Of a DNA stretch of 7,209 bases, positions 1 through 6,358 are shown piece after piece (positions within the stretch are counted from its first letter, which is position 1; each line of letters opens with the position of its first letter). The notes beneath the pieces were generated by a model that worked only from the letters and a program-made list of their open reading frames with translations, was not told where the DNA came from and did not search any database. The DNA is from CAVOBC01 sp963693635 (GTDB lineage Bacteria; Pseudomonadota; Gammaproteobacteria; Pseudomonadales; Azotimanducaceae). The DNA lies in assembly GCA_963693635.1 (NCBI GenBank), contig CAVOBC010000254.1:1-7209 (forward strand). Reading direction: 5' to 3'. Position numbers and translations under genes: made by a program.

Positions 1-1201
1 ACGCCGGTGCCGTCATCACGAATGCGCACGTAGACGAACTCGCCTGGTTGCAAGCCATCATCGTCGATGCCTTCATGAATCTTTTTTGCATCGACGTCAG
101 CGAGGCCGGTCTCGATCGTGCCCCCCTCGCGCCCAACCAGCGATTCCGCCGCATTGACCGCCAGATTCATCAGCACCTGTCCCAACTGCCCGGCATCGCC
201 CCTGATACGTGGCAGATTGCCCCCAAGCGTCCACAAGACGCGCGTTTTTCGGGCGACCACCGACTCAACCAGACCCCGCATCCGATTCGCAACTCCCGTC
301 ACGTCCAGCGGCTCAAAGTGAATCGGTCCTTTGCCGGTGTACGCGAGCATCTGCGACGTCAGGTCGACCGCTTGCCTCGCACCAGACATCACCATGTAGA
401 GACCTTTGATTGCCTCCCCATCCGGCGGCAATTTGCGCATCGCGAGGTTGGTATAGCCGACGATGCCGGTCAGCATGTTATTGAAATCATGTGCGATGCC
501 GGCCGCGAGCGCGCCGAGACTCTCCATCTTCTTGCTCTGAACGACCTTCTGCTGCAGACGATCGCGCTCGCGTTCCACCGCGTCGAGTAACTCTTCACGG
601 GCCCCGAGCGAGGCAATTAGCTGCTCTGCGGCAAGCACGAGGACCACGGTCAGTGCCATCGTTACAAGAACCGCATTGGCGAATACGAGCATCCCCCACA
701 CGTCACCCACGAAGCCGGTCATCGCAACCGACAATGTCGCATAGGTGAACAGAATGAACGCAAGCAGAGACTGCGCAAAAACATGGTGGCGAAAACGCAC
801 GAGTAGTGTCCCCGCCCAGACCGTCGCGACAACCGCCGGTATCTGGATCGCAAACCACTCATTGCCGCCCGCAATCGTCGATGAAAAGAGATAGAAGACG
901 AGGAAAACGCCGAAGAACGACACCATGAAGAGTGCAGACACCCGCTTACCCACAATGTCCGCGGACGCAGCGAGCATCAACAGCGCGAACCAGACCTGGC
1001 AAGCGGCGCTCAGCAGGAAGATGCGCGGGTCGTTAGTGGCCTCATAGGCGAACAGCGGACACAACGAGATGGTCGCAAAGACCGCACTTAATCGGGCAAG
1101 ACTCAGGTATTCGTAACCAACGCGCTGGGAAACCCGGAAGAGGATGACCGCGAGCGCGAGGGAAAAGATCGCCGGCGGCCTACGCTTAGAATGAAATCCA
1201 C
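1..1201 (-). CDS. Multi-TM sensor histidine kinase, C-terminus off the left edge, 5' end probably frameshifted
   Basis: This is an inner-membrane sensor kinase that would autophosphorylate on His and pass phosphate to a response regulator. Read on the minus strand, about seven hydrophobic segments lie between roughly 1169 and 620. A charged, coiled-coil-like linker follows (REELLDAVERERDRLQQ, about 600-545). Next comes an H-box, GIAHDFNNML, with the phospho-His codon at 489-491. The N-box MNLAVNAAES is at 141-170, and the start of the G1 box (RDDGTGV) reaches the left edge. The rest of the ATPase domain and any receiver domain are outside the window; the HDFNN-type H-box is frequent in hybrid kinases. 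The kinase frame is open from a stop at 1227-1229, but it has no ATG, GTG or TTG before TTG 1064, which would remove TM1. GTG 1201, one frame away, has a GGAG ten bases upstream and encodes VDFILSVGRR, a natural lead-in to TM1. I therefore place the start there, assuming a one-base shift near 1170-1185. The signal it senses is unknown. Confidence 0.85.
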
Positions 1202-1211
1202 TGCTGGAACG

Positions 1212-1215
1212 CTCC
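1212..1215 (-). promoter_or_regulatory. Candidate Shine-Dalgarno for the histidine kinase GTG at 1201
   Basis: The minus strand reads GGAG here, ten bases before GTG 1201. This is the only start-like codon with a reasonable ribosome site near the kinase 5' end, and it supports a start at 1201 followed by a frame change. A four-base match is weak on its own. Confidence 0.35.
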
Positions 1216-1235
1216 GCTCGGTACCTTCAATACAC

Positions 1236-1264
1236 GCTAAACACTCGCGCCACACATCCGTCAA
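1236..1264 (-). promoter_or_regulatory. Candidate sigma-70-type promoter for the histidine kinase
   Basis: On the minus strand, TTGACG (1264-1259) is a 5/6 match to the -35 consensus. After exactly 17 bases comes TTTAGC (1241-1236), a poor -10 with 3/6. Transcription would begin near 1229, giving a leader of about 28 bases before GTG 1201 that contains the GGAG. The spacing and the fit with the proposed start are the main support. Confidence 0.3.
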
Positions 1265-1332
1265 ATCCGCGGCTCCGAACTCAGCCAGCACAGGGGCCGC
1301 TGAAACCACTGCAAGCACGGTTGACGGAAGGC

Positions 1333-1338
1333 TATAGT
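1333..1338 (+). promoter_or_regulatory. Candidate -10 element upstream of the amidase gene
   Basis: TATAGT matches the -10 consensus at 5/6 and lies about 31 bases before the amidase ATG. The bases 16-18 upstream hold no good -35 (ctgcaa at best). The TTGACG at 1321 is too close to serve. If real, this promoter would be weak or activator-dependent. Confidence 0.25.
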
Positions 1339-1369
1339 AACCGGCCCTGAAGTTTACAAAGTCACCAAA

Positions 1370-2779
1370 ATGCAAACGATTCGTAAGTTGGCCGCCGCAG
1401 TCAGATCGGGCGAAATTACGTCTGAAGCCCTCGTGCGCGACTATCTCGACCGCATCGCCCAGGTCAACGGGGCTCTGAACGCTATGGTCTTCGACATGGG
1501 TGAGCGGGCAATGACACATGCCGCCAACGCCGACACCGCGCGGAAGGAAGGCGCGCCTATGGGCCCGTTACACGGCGTGCCCATCACGATCAAGGACAGC
1601 CTTGATACGAAGGACGCAACGACGACCTGGGGCACGCTCGGGCGCAAGGACGTTCGACCCGGGCAGGATGCGACCTGCGTTGCCCGCCTGCGTGACGCGG
1701 GTGCCATTATCCTTGGCAAGACCAATACACCGGAGTTCACGCTCTCGTTTCGCACCGACAATCTGGTCTACGGACGAACCAACAACCCATACGACGTCGA
1801 GCGGACGCCAGGTGGCAGCAGCGGCGGGGCCGCCGCGCTCATCGCGGCCGGCGCCTCGCTGCTGGACATTGGCACCGACACCGGTGGCAGCATTCGTCTC
1901 CCCAGCCACTTCTGCGGCATCTCCGGGATCAAGCCAACGACCGGGCGCGTACCCTGCACCGGCAACGCGTTGCCGACCTCGGGGCTGACGGCACCCGCAT
2001 CGCAACCGGGCCCCATGGCGGCTTGCGTCGACGATCTGGCCTATGTTTTACCGATCATTGCCGGGCCGGACCTGATCGATCCGCATGCCGTCGATGCCAC
2101 CCTGGGCGACCCCGCAAACGTAGATCTCAGTCGTCTGCGGGTGAGTTATCACGCAGACAACGGCATTCGTACGCCAGAAGCCAATACCATCACCGTCATC
2201 AACAACGTAACCCAGGCAATGCGCCCCGCCGTCGCAGCCGTCAGCGAAGCGCGGCCCACGGGCGTCGAAATGGCCCAATTCATCGCGTCACGGGTCTTCT
2301 CGGCCGACGCTGGCGACATGGTCGACATGCTGCTGGAAGACTCTCATACCACGACGCCGTCACCCCTTTTGCGACCCGCAGGCAGAGAACCCATCGACCC
2401 GATTGACGCGCGCGAGTTCGCCCAGGTAATCACGCTCTGGCACAACTTCAAGTCCTCCATGCTGAGCTTCTGGAACGACTTCGACGTCCTCATCTGCCCG
2501 GTAAATGCAAAAACCGCCGCGTTGCATTCAGAACCGGTCGACATGGCCGATTACAGCTACACAATTGCCTACAACCTGACCGGCTGGCCTTCGACCGTTA
2601 TCCGCGCGGGAACCGATGACAAGGGTCTGCCGATTGGCATTCAAGTCATCGCGCGGCCATTTCGGGAGGACATTTCTCTCGCAGTTGCAGGTTGGTTGCA
2701 GAATCGGATGGGTCCGTTTCAGCCGCCAGCGATCAACGCGTTCCCGGCGCCAGCGCAAGCACCCAACGATGAGTCGTAG
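1370..2779 (+). CDS. Amidase signature family hydrolase
   Basis: This 469-residue protein belongs to the amidase signature family, which hydrolyses carboxamide bonds through a Ser-cisSer-Lys triad. All three residues are visible: K75 in PITIKDS, cis-Ser S150 in the Gly/Ser-rich stretch GGSSGG (148-153), and nucleophile S174 in TDTGGSIR. The S150 to S174 distance of 24 residues equals S217 to S241 in mammalian FAAH. The following LPSHFCGISGIKPTTGRVP and the C-terminal LTGWPSTVIRAG...LPIGIQVIARP are also typical. Length is normal for a free-standing amidase. No signal peptide is seen, so it is probably cytoplasmic. The start is the first ATG of a well-conserved N-terminus (MQTIRKLAAAVRSGEITSEALV), though the ribosome site is poor. 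No gatB or gatC lies nearby, so I do not call it GatA. The substrate cannot be read from sequence. It is divergent from the kinase gene, and a link to it is unproven. Confidence 0.93.
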   Translation: MQTIRKLAAAVRSGEITSEALVRDYLDRIAQVNGALNAMVFDMGERAMTHAANADTARKEGAPMGPLHGVPITIKDSLDTKDATTTWGTLGRKDVRPGQDATCVARLRDAGAIILGKTNTPEFTLSFRTDNLVYGRTNNPYDVERTPGGSSGGAAALIAAGASLLDIGTDTGGSIRLPSHFCGISGIKPTTGRVPCTGNALPTSGLTAPASQPGPMAACVDDLAYVLPIIAGPDLIDPHAVDATLGDPANVDLSRLRVSYHADNGIRTPEANTITVINNVTQAMRPAVAAVSEARPTGVEMAQFIASRVFSADAGDMVDMLLEDSHTTTPSPLLRPAGREPIDPIDAREFAQVITLWHNFKSSMLSFWNDFDVLICPVNAKTAALHSEPVDMADYSYTIAYNLTGWPSTVIRAGTDDKGLPIGIQVIARPFREDISLAVAGWLQNRMGPFQPPAINAFPAPAQAPNDES

Positions 2780-2806
2780 CGCGCTCCTGTGGCCGAACCG
2801 GCAAAC

Positions 2807-2832
2807 TGCGACCGGTGCCGTCCGCGGTCGCG
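2807..2832 (+). terminator. GC-rich hairpin after the amidase gene, possible terminator
   Basis: GCGACCG (2808-2814) is perfectly complementary to CGGTCGC (2825-2831), with a 10-base loop and a possible U-G pair closing the base. It begins 28 bases after the amidase stop. No T-run follows (the next bases are cacgacttc), so it is not a classical intrinsic terminator. It could be a 3'-end stabilising stem or chance in GC-rich DNA. Confidence 0.3.
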
Positions 2833-2914
2833 CACGACTTCAAACCAAACGGCAGACCCACCCGTCTAAGGTCGGTGCACGTAAATTCACTGACCATGCG
2901 AAGCACCCCGGCAA

Positions 2915-2978
2915 TTCACCCAAGACACGGTTCACCCAGAACACCGTTCACCCAAGACACGATGCGCCCAGGGCATCG
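2915..2978 (+). repeat. 16-bp tandem repeat, three clear copies plus one degenerate
   Basis: The unit TTCACCCAAGACACGG starts at 2915, then TTCACCCAGAACACCG at 2931, then TTCACCCAAGACACGA at 2947. A fourth stretch at 2963-2978 matches at about 10 of 16 positions. Copies 1 and 3 agree at 15 of 16 bases. The period is exactly 16, not a multiple of three, so it is not a coding repeat. There are no spacers, so it is not CRISPR. It lies between the amidase gene and tolC, about 200 bases before the tolC start. Confidence 0.85.
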
Positions 2979-3163
2979 CGCGTAAAATGACTGTTCCGCG
3001 ACCCATGGGGTCTGCCATTGGCGGCGCATACACATTGCCACGTTGTTACCCCCCCCTCGGGCAGCACAACGGGTGACGCAGGGGGCAGCGCAAAGGCTGA
3101 CCAGGCCCGAACAAACGTGGATAGGGGAGCCAGGAGCCATATGCTACGATGCGTCCGCGAACC

Positions 3164-3168
3164 AGAGG
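3164..3168 (+). promoter_or_regulatory. tolC ribosome binding site
   Basis: AGAGG lies six bases before ATG 3175. It selects that ATG over the much longer reading from TTG 3043, which would bury the signal peptide behind 44 unlikely residues. Confidence 0.65.
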
Positions 3169-3174
3169 CACCAC

Positions 3175-4572
3175 ATGATCACACTGAGATTAGCTACCGT
3201 CGCCATCGGCTTGTCTTTAGCCCAGAGCACGGTCGCGGCGGACCTCCGCACCATCTACGACATCGCGGTTAATAACGATCCCCAACTCGGCATCGCGAAA
3301 GCGACGTTCATGTCGCGTAACGAACAGGTTGTCCAGGCGCGGTCCGCGCTGCTGCCACAGGTGCGGCTCGGGGCCAATCTGACCGAGCGGGAAACAACGT
3401 TCGAGGTCAGCGGCGGCGCCGGCATCGACACCAACCCCGACAGCCCCACGTTCGGCGAGGTCATCGCAACACCTGGCACCGCGGTCACCCAGGACAGCTC
3501 AAGTCAAAGCTGGACGCTCTCCATTCAGCAGCCGATCTTCCGGCTGGATGCCTGGTTCCTGTTTCGCGGCGCCAAGAATTTGCAGGCCCAGGCGCAGGCG
3601 GAATTTGCCTCAGCCCAGCAGGACCTCATCGTGCGTGCGGCCGAAGGCTATCTCAATATCCTTGAAGCCCAGGATCTTCTGACATCGGCGAATGCAGAGC
3701 GTGACGCTGTGCAACGCCAGCTTGAGCAGGTCCAGCAACGCTTCGACGTCGGCCTTGTGGCGATCACCGATGTACTTGAGGCCCGGGCAGCATACGACAC
3801 GTCAACCGTATCGGTCATCGAGGCGGAGGGCGGCCAGGTCGTCACCTTCGAAACGCTACTACGACTGACGGGCGAAAAGTTCGACAATGTCTCGGGGCTC
3901 TCCGACGTTTTCCCGGTCGGTTACCCCGATCCTCACGACGAAGAAGCCTGGGTGCAGACCGCATTGCAGCAAAATCTGGAGCTGATCGCGGCGCGGGAAT
4001 CATTGAACGTCACCCGCAAACAATTGCAAAGCGCGCGCGCCAAACACCTGCCGACGCTCGATGCGTTTGCGAGCGCCAACCACAGCGCGGTCGACAACCG
4101 GCCGACGGACACCCAGAACATCTCGCTTAGTCTCAACGTGCCCCTCTATTCGGGTGGCGCTGTCCGCTCCGCCTCCAAACAGGCGGCATATCAGATGGAG
4201 CAGGCGCAGCGAAACTTCGATCTCGTGCAACGTCAGACCGTTGAGTCGACACGCAATCTATTCTCAGCAATCAACACCGATGTCGCCCGCGTCCGCGCCA
4301 GACTGAAGAACATCGAGTCGATCCAGAGCGCCCTTGACGCGACCGAGACGGGCTACGAGGTCGGCACACGCAACATCGTCGACGTTCTCGTCGCCCAGCA
4401 GCGATTATTCCTGGCCCAGTTTCAATACGCGAGCGCGCGCTATCGGTACATCAAGGACACCCTGCGCCTGAAGGCGAACGTTGGTGCGCTCAATCCGCAG
4501 GACATCTACGACCTCAACGCCTTCCTCGTTGCCGAGAAAACCGTTCACAAGACCACGCCCTCCACCCAGTAG
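3175..4572 (+). CDS. tolC: TolC family outer membrane efflux/secretion channel
   Basis: A 465-residue outer membrane channel that would trimerise into a beta-barrel and periplasmic alpha-tunnel, serving type I secretion and RND/MFS/ABC efflux. A signal peptide covers about residues 1-22 (MITLRLATVAIGLSLAQSTVAA). Two homologous halves follow. The first has DLRTIYDIAVNNDPQL and ARSALLPQ, and ends in RFDVGLVAITDVLEARAAYD (about 189-208). The second has ALQQNLELIAARESL, AKHLPTLDAFAS and NVPLYSGGAV, and ends in GYEVGTRNIVDVLVAQQRLF (393-412). The repeated VG-x-x-x-I-x-DVL motif shows the family's internal duplication. Many segments resemble E. coli TolC, including HLPTLD, GTRNIVDVL and the end LGxLNxQDxxxLN (here VGALNPQDIYDLN), so I favour TolC over other outer membrane factor families. 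The tail is short compared with E. coli. No transporter or adaptor gene adjoins it; the htrA-like gene follows after about 100 bases. Confidence 0.93.
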   Translation: MITLRLATVAIGLSLAQSTVAADLRTIYDIAVNNDPQLGIAKATFMSRNEQVVQARSALLPQVRLGANLTERETTFEVSGGAGIDTNPDSPTFGEVIATPGTAVTQDSSSQSWTLSIQQPIFRLDAWFLFRGAKNLQAQAQAEFASAQQDLIVRAAEGYLNILEAQDLLTSANAERDAVQRQLEQVQQRFDVGLVAITDVLEARAAYDTSTVSVIEAEGGQVVTFETLLRLTGEKFDNVSGLSDVFPVGYPDPHDEEAWVQTALQQNLELIAARESLNVTRKQLQSARAKHLPTLDAFASANHSAVDNRPTDTQNISLSLNVPLYSGGAVRSASKQAAYQMEQAQRNFDLVQRQTVESTRNLFSAINTDVARVRARLKNIESIQSALDATETGYEVGTRNIVDVLVAQQRLFLAQFQYASARYRYIKDTLRLKANVGALNPQDIYDLNAFLVAEKTVHKTTPSTQ

Positions 4573-4585
4573 TCGGCTGACTGCT
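4568..4585 (+). terminator. Small hairpin over the tolC stop codon
   Basis: AGTAGTC (4568-4574) can pair with GACTGCT (4579-4585) through one U-G wobble around a GGCT loop. The stem overlaps the TAG stop. No T-run follows, so termination is doubtful; it may only be a weak 3' structure or chance. Confidence 0.15.
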
Positions 4586-4640
4586 AACGGTCGTCGCCTG
4601 CTCGAGACGCACTCGGAACTCAACCGGAAATCACTGATCT

Positions 4641-4646
4641 AAAGGA
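4641..4646 (+). promoter_or_regulatory. Shine-Dalgarno-like AAAGGA far from the protease start
   Basis: AAAGGA is the only strong ribosome-site match upstream of the protease gene, but it ends 27 bases before TTG 4674, too far for normal initiation. Only a weak GAG (4662-4664) sits at proper distance. Either initiation is poor, mRNA folding brings the site closer, or the match is accidental. Confidence 0.2.
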
Positions 4647-4673
4647 CATCCATCGCACACTGAGCTACGCCAT

Positions 4674-5756
4674 TTGAATTTCCCTACCCGAGCCGGCGTC
4701 ATCCTCGCTGCTATCGTTCTGACGTTGAGCGTTGCGGTGGCGACCAGCGAATCAACCGATGACCCCAAGCTTGCTTCGCATCCGTTCTATACCGACGATG
4801 AGCGTAACAACATCGCGGTATTCCACGACGTCAGCCCTGCTGTTGTTTTTGTCACTAATACGCAGGTGCGTCGCCAACTCTTCTCGCTGAACGTCATGGA
4901 GATCCCGCAAGGGTCTGGCACGGGATTCGTATGGGACGAGGAAGGCTTGATCGTGACCAATTTTCACGTGGTCTCGGGCGCCAACAAGGTAACGATCACA
5001 CTGCAGTCAGGCAATGAATACGATGCGACCATCGTCGGCGTGGCACCAGAGAAAGACCTCGCGGTCCTCCGCATCGACGCCCCCGAGGAAGAACTGAAGC
5101 CGATTCCACTCGGCGATTCATCCACGCTTGTCGTGGGCCGCAAGGTCCTCGCAATCGGCAATCCATTCGCACTCGACACGTCCCTGACGGTAGGTGTCAT
5201 ATCGGCCCTCGGTCGCGAGATCAAGTCGCCTGACAACCGCACGATCAAGGATGTCATCCAGACTGATGCCGCCATCAACCCCGGAAATTCCGGGGGCCCC
5301 CTGCTGAATTCGATGGGTGAACTGGTTGGCATCAACGCCGCGATCTACAGCCCGTCGGGTGCCAGCGCCGGAATCGGCTTTGCGATCCCGGTGAACACGA
5401 TCAAGAAAATCATGCCCCAATTGATCGAGCACGGGCGCCTTTACCGTCCGGTATTAGGGGTGACCCTCCTGAGCGATGGCTGGGCGAAGCGGTTCCGCAC
5501 ACGCGGTGCCGCAGTGATGAGCGTACAGAAAGGACGCGCTGCGGCACGCGCCGGCCTGATCGGTGTGCGGGAGGATCGTCGGGGCAATATCCATCTCGGT
5601 GACATCATCATCGGTGTGAACGACGCCCCCGTGACTAACGAGGACACGCTGCTTTCGCTCCTCGAACAGCACGAACCGGGCGACACGGTAAAGGTGACGA
5701 CCATTCGCGATGATCGCGTCCAGAACTACAACATCAAACTTGAGGCGCCCGAGTAA
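4674..5756 (+). CDS. HtrA/Deg-type periplasmic serine protease, single PDZ domain
   Basis: A 360-residue trypsin-like (S1C) protease, expected to degrade misfolded or damaged envelope proteins. Residues about 7-24 (AGVILAAIVLTLSVAVATS) form a signal peptide or membrane anchor. The protease domain covers about 45-255 with a complete triad: H98 in TNFHVV, D128 in EKDLAVL, S206 in GNSGGP. The oxyanion loop TDAAINPGNSGGPL and the conserved GIGFAIPVNTI are intact. One PDZ domain follows (about 258-355: RPVLGV, RAGL, LGDIIIGVND). DegP and DegQ have two PDZ domains, so this matches DegS-like or Deg1/HhoA-like architecture. FHDVSPAVVFVTN resembles the Deg1-type entry. No RseA/RseB or sigma-E gene is visible to support a DegS role. 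The start must be TTG 4674: an in-frame stop lies at 4635-4637, no ATG or GTG lies between, and later GTG codons would destroy the signal segment. The next gene starts 4 bases after the stop. Confidence 0.93.
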   Translation: MNFPTRAGVILAAIVLTLSVAVATSESTDDPKLASHPFYTDDERNNIAVFHDVSPAVVFVTNTQVRRQLFSLNVMEIPQGSGTGFVWDEEGLIVTNFHVVSGANKVTITLQSGNEYDATIVGVAPEKDLAVLRIDAPEEELKPIPLGDSSTLVVGRKVLAIGNPFALDTSLTVGVISALGREIKSPDNRTIKDVIQTDAAINPGNSGGPLLNSMGELVGINAAIYSPSGASAGIGFAIPVNTIKKIMPQLIEHGRLYRPVLGVTLLSDGWAKRFRTRGAAVMSVQKGRAAARAGLIGVREDRRGNIHLGDIIIGVNDAPVTNEDTLLSLLEQHEPGDTVKVTTIRDDRVQNYNIKLEAPE

Positions 5757-5760
5757 CGGC

Positions 5761-6150
5761 ATGCTTCTCAGCACGCTAAACCGCAAGCAACAGGAGTCAT
5801 TCATCTGTCTCGCGCATAGTGTTGTCGTCTCGGACGGCGACCTGTCTCCCGGGGAACAGGGCATGCTGGACGACATGCGTCGGGAGATGGCGCTGCCAGA
5901 ATCCGTGGAAGCCTGTTATCTCAACATCAAAGGAATGGACGAGGTCTTTGACACGAAGCAGGTCCGGGCAGTCGCGATGATCGCTCTCATCCGCCTCGCC
6001 TATGCAGACGGTGCTTTCGAGATCGAAGAACAGTGCTTTCTGCGCGACCTGTCCCGCGCCTTTGAACTTAGCAACCCCGATTTCGAACTGATCGACAACT
6101 GGGTGGGGCGACTGCTTGCGCTCGAGCGTGAAGCGTTCGAGTTCATGTAG
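5761..6150 (+). CDS. TerB-like (tellurite-resistance/DjlA N-domain fold) small protein
   Basis: A 129-residue, mainly helical, soluble protein with no signal peptide. It shows the TerB-like pattern of two related helical segments, each with an acidic loop: LAHSVVVSDGDLSPGEQGMLDDM (17-39) and LIRLAYADGAFEIEEQCFLRDL (76-97). The paired (S/A)DG..(S/I)..E.. motifs, around D25/D27 and D83/E87, correspond to the probable metal-binding positions of this fold. The family occurs in tellurite/stress (ter) clusters and as the N-terminal domain of DjlA, but most stand-alone members have no defined role, and no other ter genes are present. ATG 5761 lies 4 bases after the protease stop, so translational coupling is likely. 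I reject an in-frame upstream start at 5710, which lies inside the protease gene and adds a basic, non-conserved tail. Confidence 0.82.
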   Translation: MLLSTLNRKQQESFICLAHSVVVSDGDLSPGEQGMLDDMRREMALPESVEACYLNIKGMDEVFDTKQVRAVAMIALIRLAYADGAFEIEEQCFLRDLSRAFELSNPDFELIDNWVGRLLALEREAFEFM

Positions 6151-6358
6151 GGGTGTTCGCGGTTGCCTGGTCCGGAACCGTACCGCGCCGCACGCTTGTA
6201 GCAAGGTGGTGCACCGTTGACCTTGTCGAAAGCGCCACCTGGTCGAAAGCGCCACCTGGTCGAAAGCGCCACCCGGTCAAAAGCCCAACCGGCCACAAGC
6301 CCACCCAGACACAAGCCCACCCGTCGAAGGCGCGAGGTTTTGGCCAAAGAGTTAGTTG
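6151..6358. other. Convergent intergenic region filled by repeats
   Basis: About 208 bases between the ends of two convergent genes, the TerB-like gene (plus) and the DUF503 gene (minus). More than half is the 17-bp repeat array. The left part holds only a small GGTG/CACC stem near 6205-6215. No intrinsic terminator with a T-run is visible for either gene. Confidence 0.5.
6223..6332 (+). repeat. 17-bp tandem repeat array, three near-perfect copies decaying to the right
   Basis: The unit TGGTCGAAAGCGCCACC occurs at 6240-6256 and 6257-6273 identically, with a near-identical copy at 6223-6239 (TTG instead of TGG at the start). A diverged copy follows at 6274-6290 (CGGTCAAAAGCCCAACC). Two further variants of about 16-17 bp span 6291-6323 (…CACAAGCCCACC…), and a last fragment, GTCGAAGGCG, ends at 6332. 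The period of 17 is not divisible by three, so it is not coding. Copies touch each other, so it is not CRISPR. Confidence 0.85.

Larger units (their letters stand above)
2780..3174. other. Gene-free stretch between the amidase gene and tolC
   Basis: About 395 bases with no convincing gene. Short open frames here have Arg/His/Pro-rich, low-complexity products and are chance frames. The stretch holds a GC-rich hairpin at 2807-2832, a CCCACCCGTC block at 2857, a 16-bp tandem repeat at 2915-2978, and a small GACCC/GGGTC stem at 3000-3012. It also has a run of eight C at 3049-3056, a doubled GGAGCCA at 3126-3139, and the tolC ribosome site at its end. The tolC promoter presumably lies here, but no clear -35/-10 pair stands out. 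Confidence 0.6.

Noticed and set aside
48..590. Plus-strand open frame of 180 codons at the left edge
   Set aside because: It is the antisense shadow of the histidine kinase, whose H-box and N-box are clear on the minus strand.
1103..1519. Minus-strand open frame of 138 codons overlapping the amidase start
   Set aside because: Its first half is antisense to the amidase and has no family features. Only the part near 1170-1201 may be real, as the displaced kinase N-terminus.
1370..2779. GatA (Glu-tRNA amidotransferase subunit A)
   Set aside because: The amidase signature is shared by many hydrolases, no gatB/gatC is adjacent, and nothing specific to GatA stands out.
2616..2990. Plus-strand frame running from the amidase into the intergenic region, including a short frame from about 2769
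   Set aside because: The product is Arg/His/Thr-rich low complexity, and its end merely translates the 16-bp repeats.
3043..3174. Longer TolC start at TTG 3043
   Set aside because: It adds 44 non-conserved residues before an obvious signal peptide, while ATG 3175 has AGAGG at proper spacing.
3018..3272. Overlapping frame with ATG 3141 behind a GGAG, a possible leader peptide for tolC
   Set aside because: Composition is His/Arg-rich, it overlaps the tolC signal sequence by about 100 bases, and nothing supports its translation beyond a four-base ribosome-site match.
4674..5756. DegP/DegQ assignment
   Set aside because: Only one PDZ domain is present and the protein ends right after it; DegP and DegQ have two.
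6223..6332. CRISPR array
   Set aside because: Units are only 16-17 bp, directly adjacent with no spacers, and no cas genes are present. The same applies to 2915-2978.
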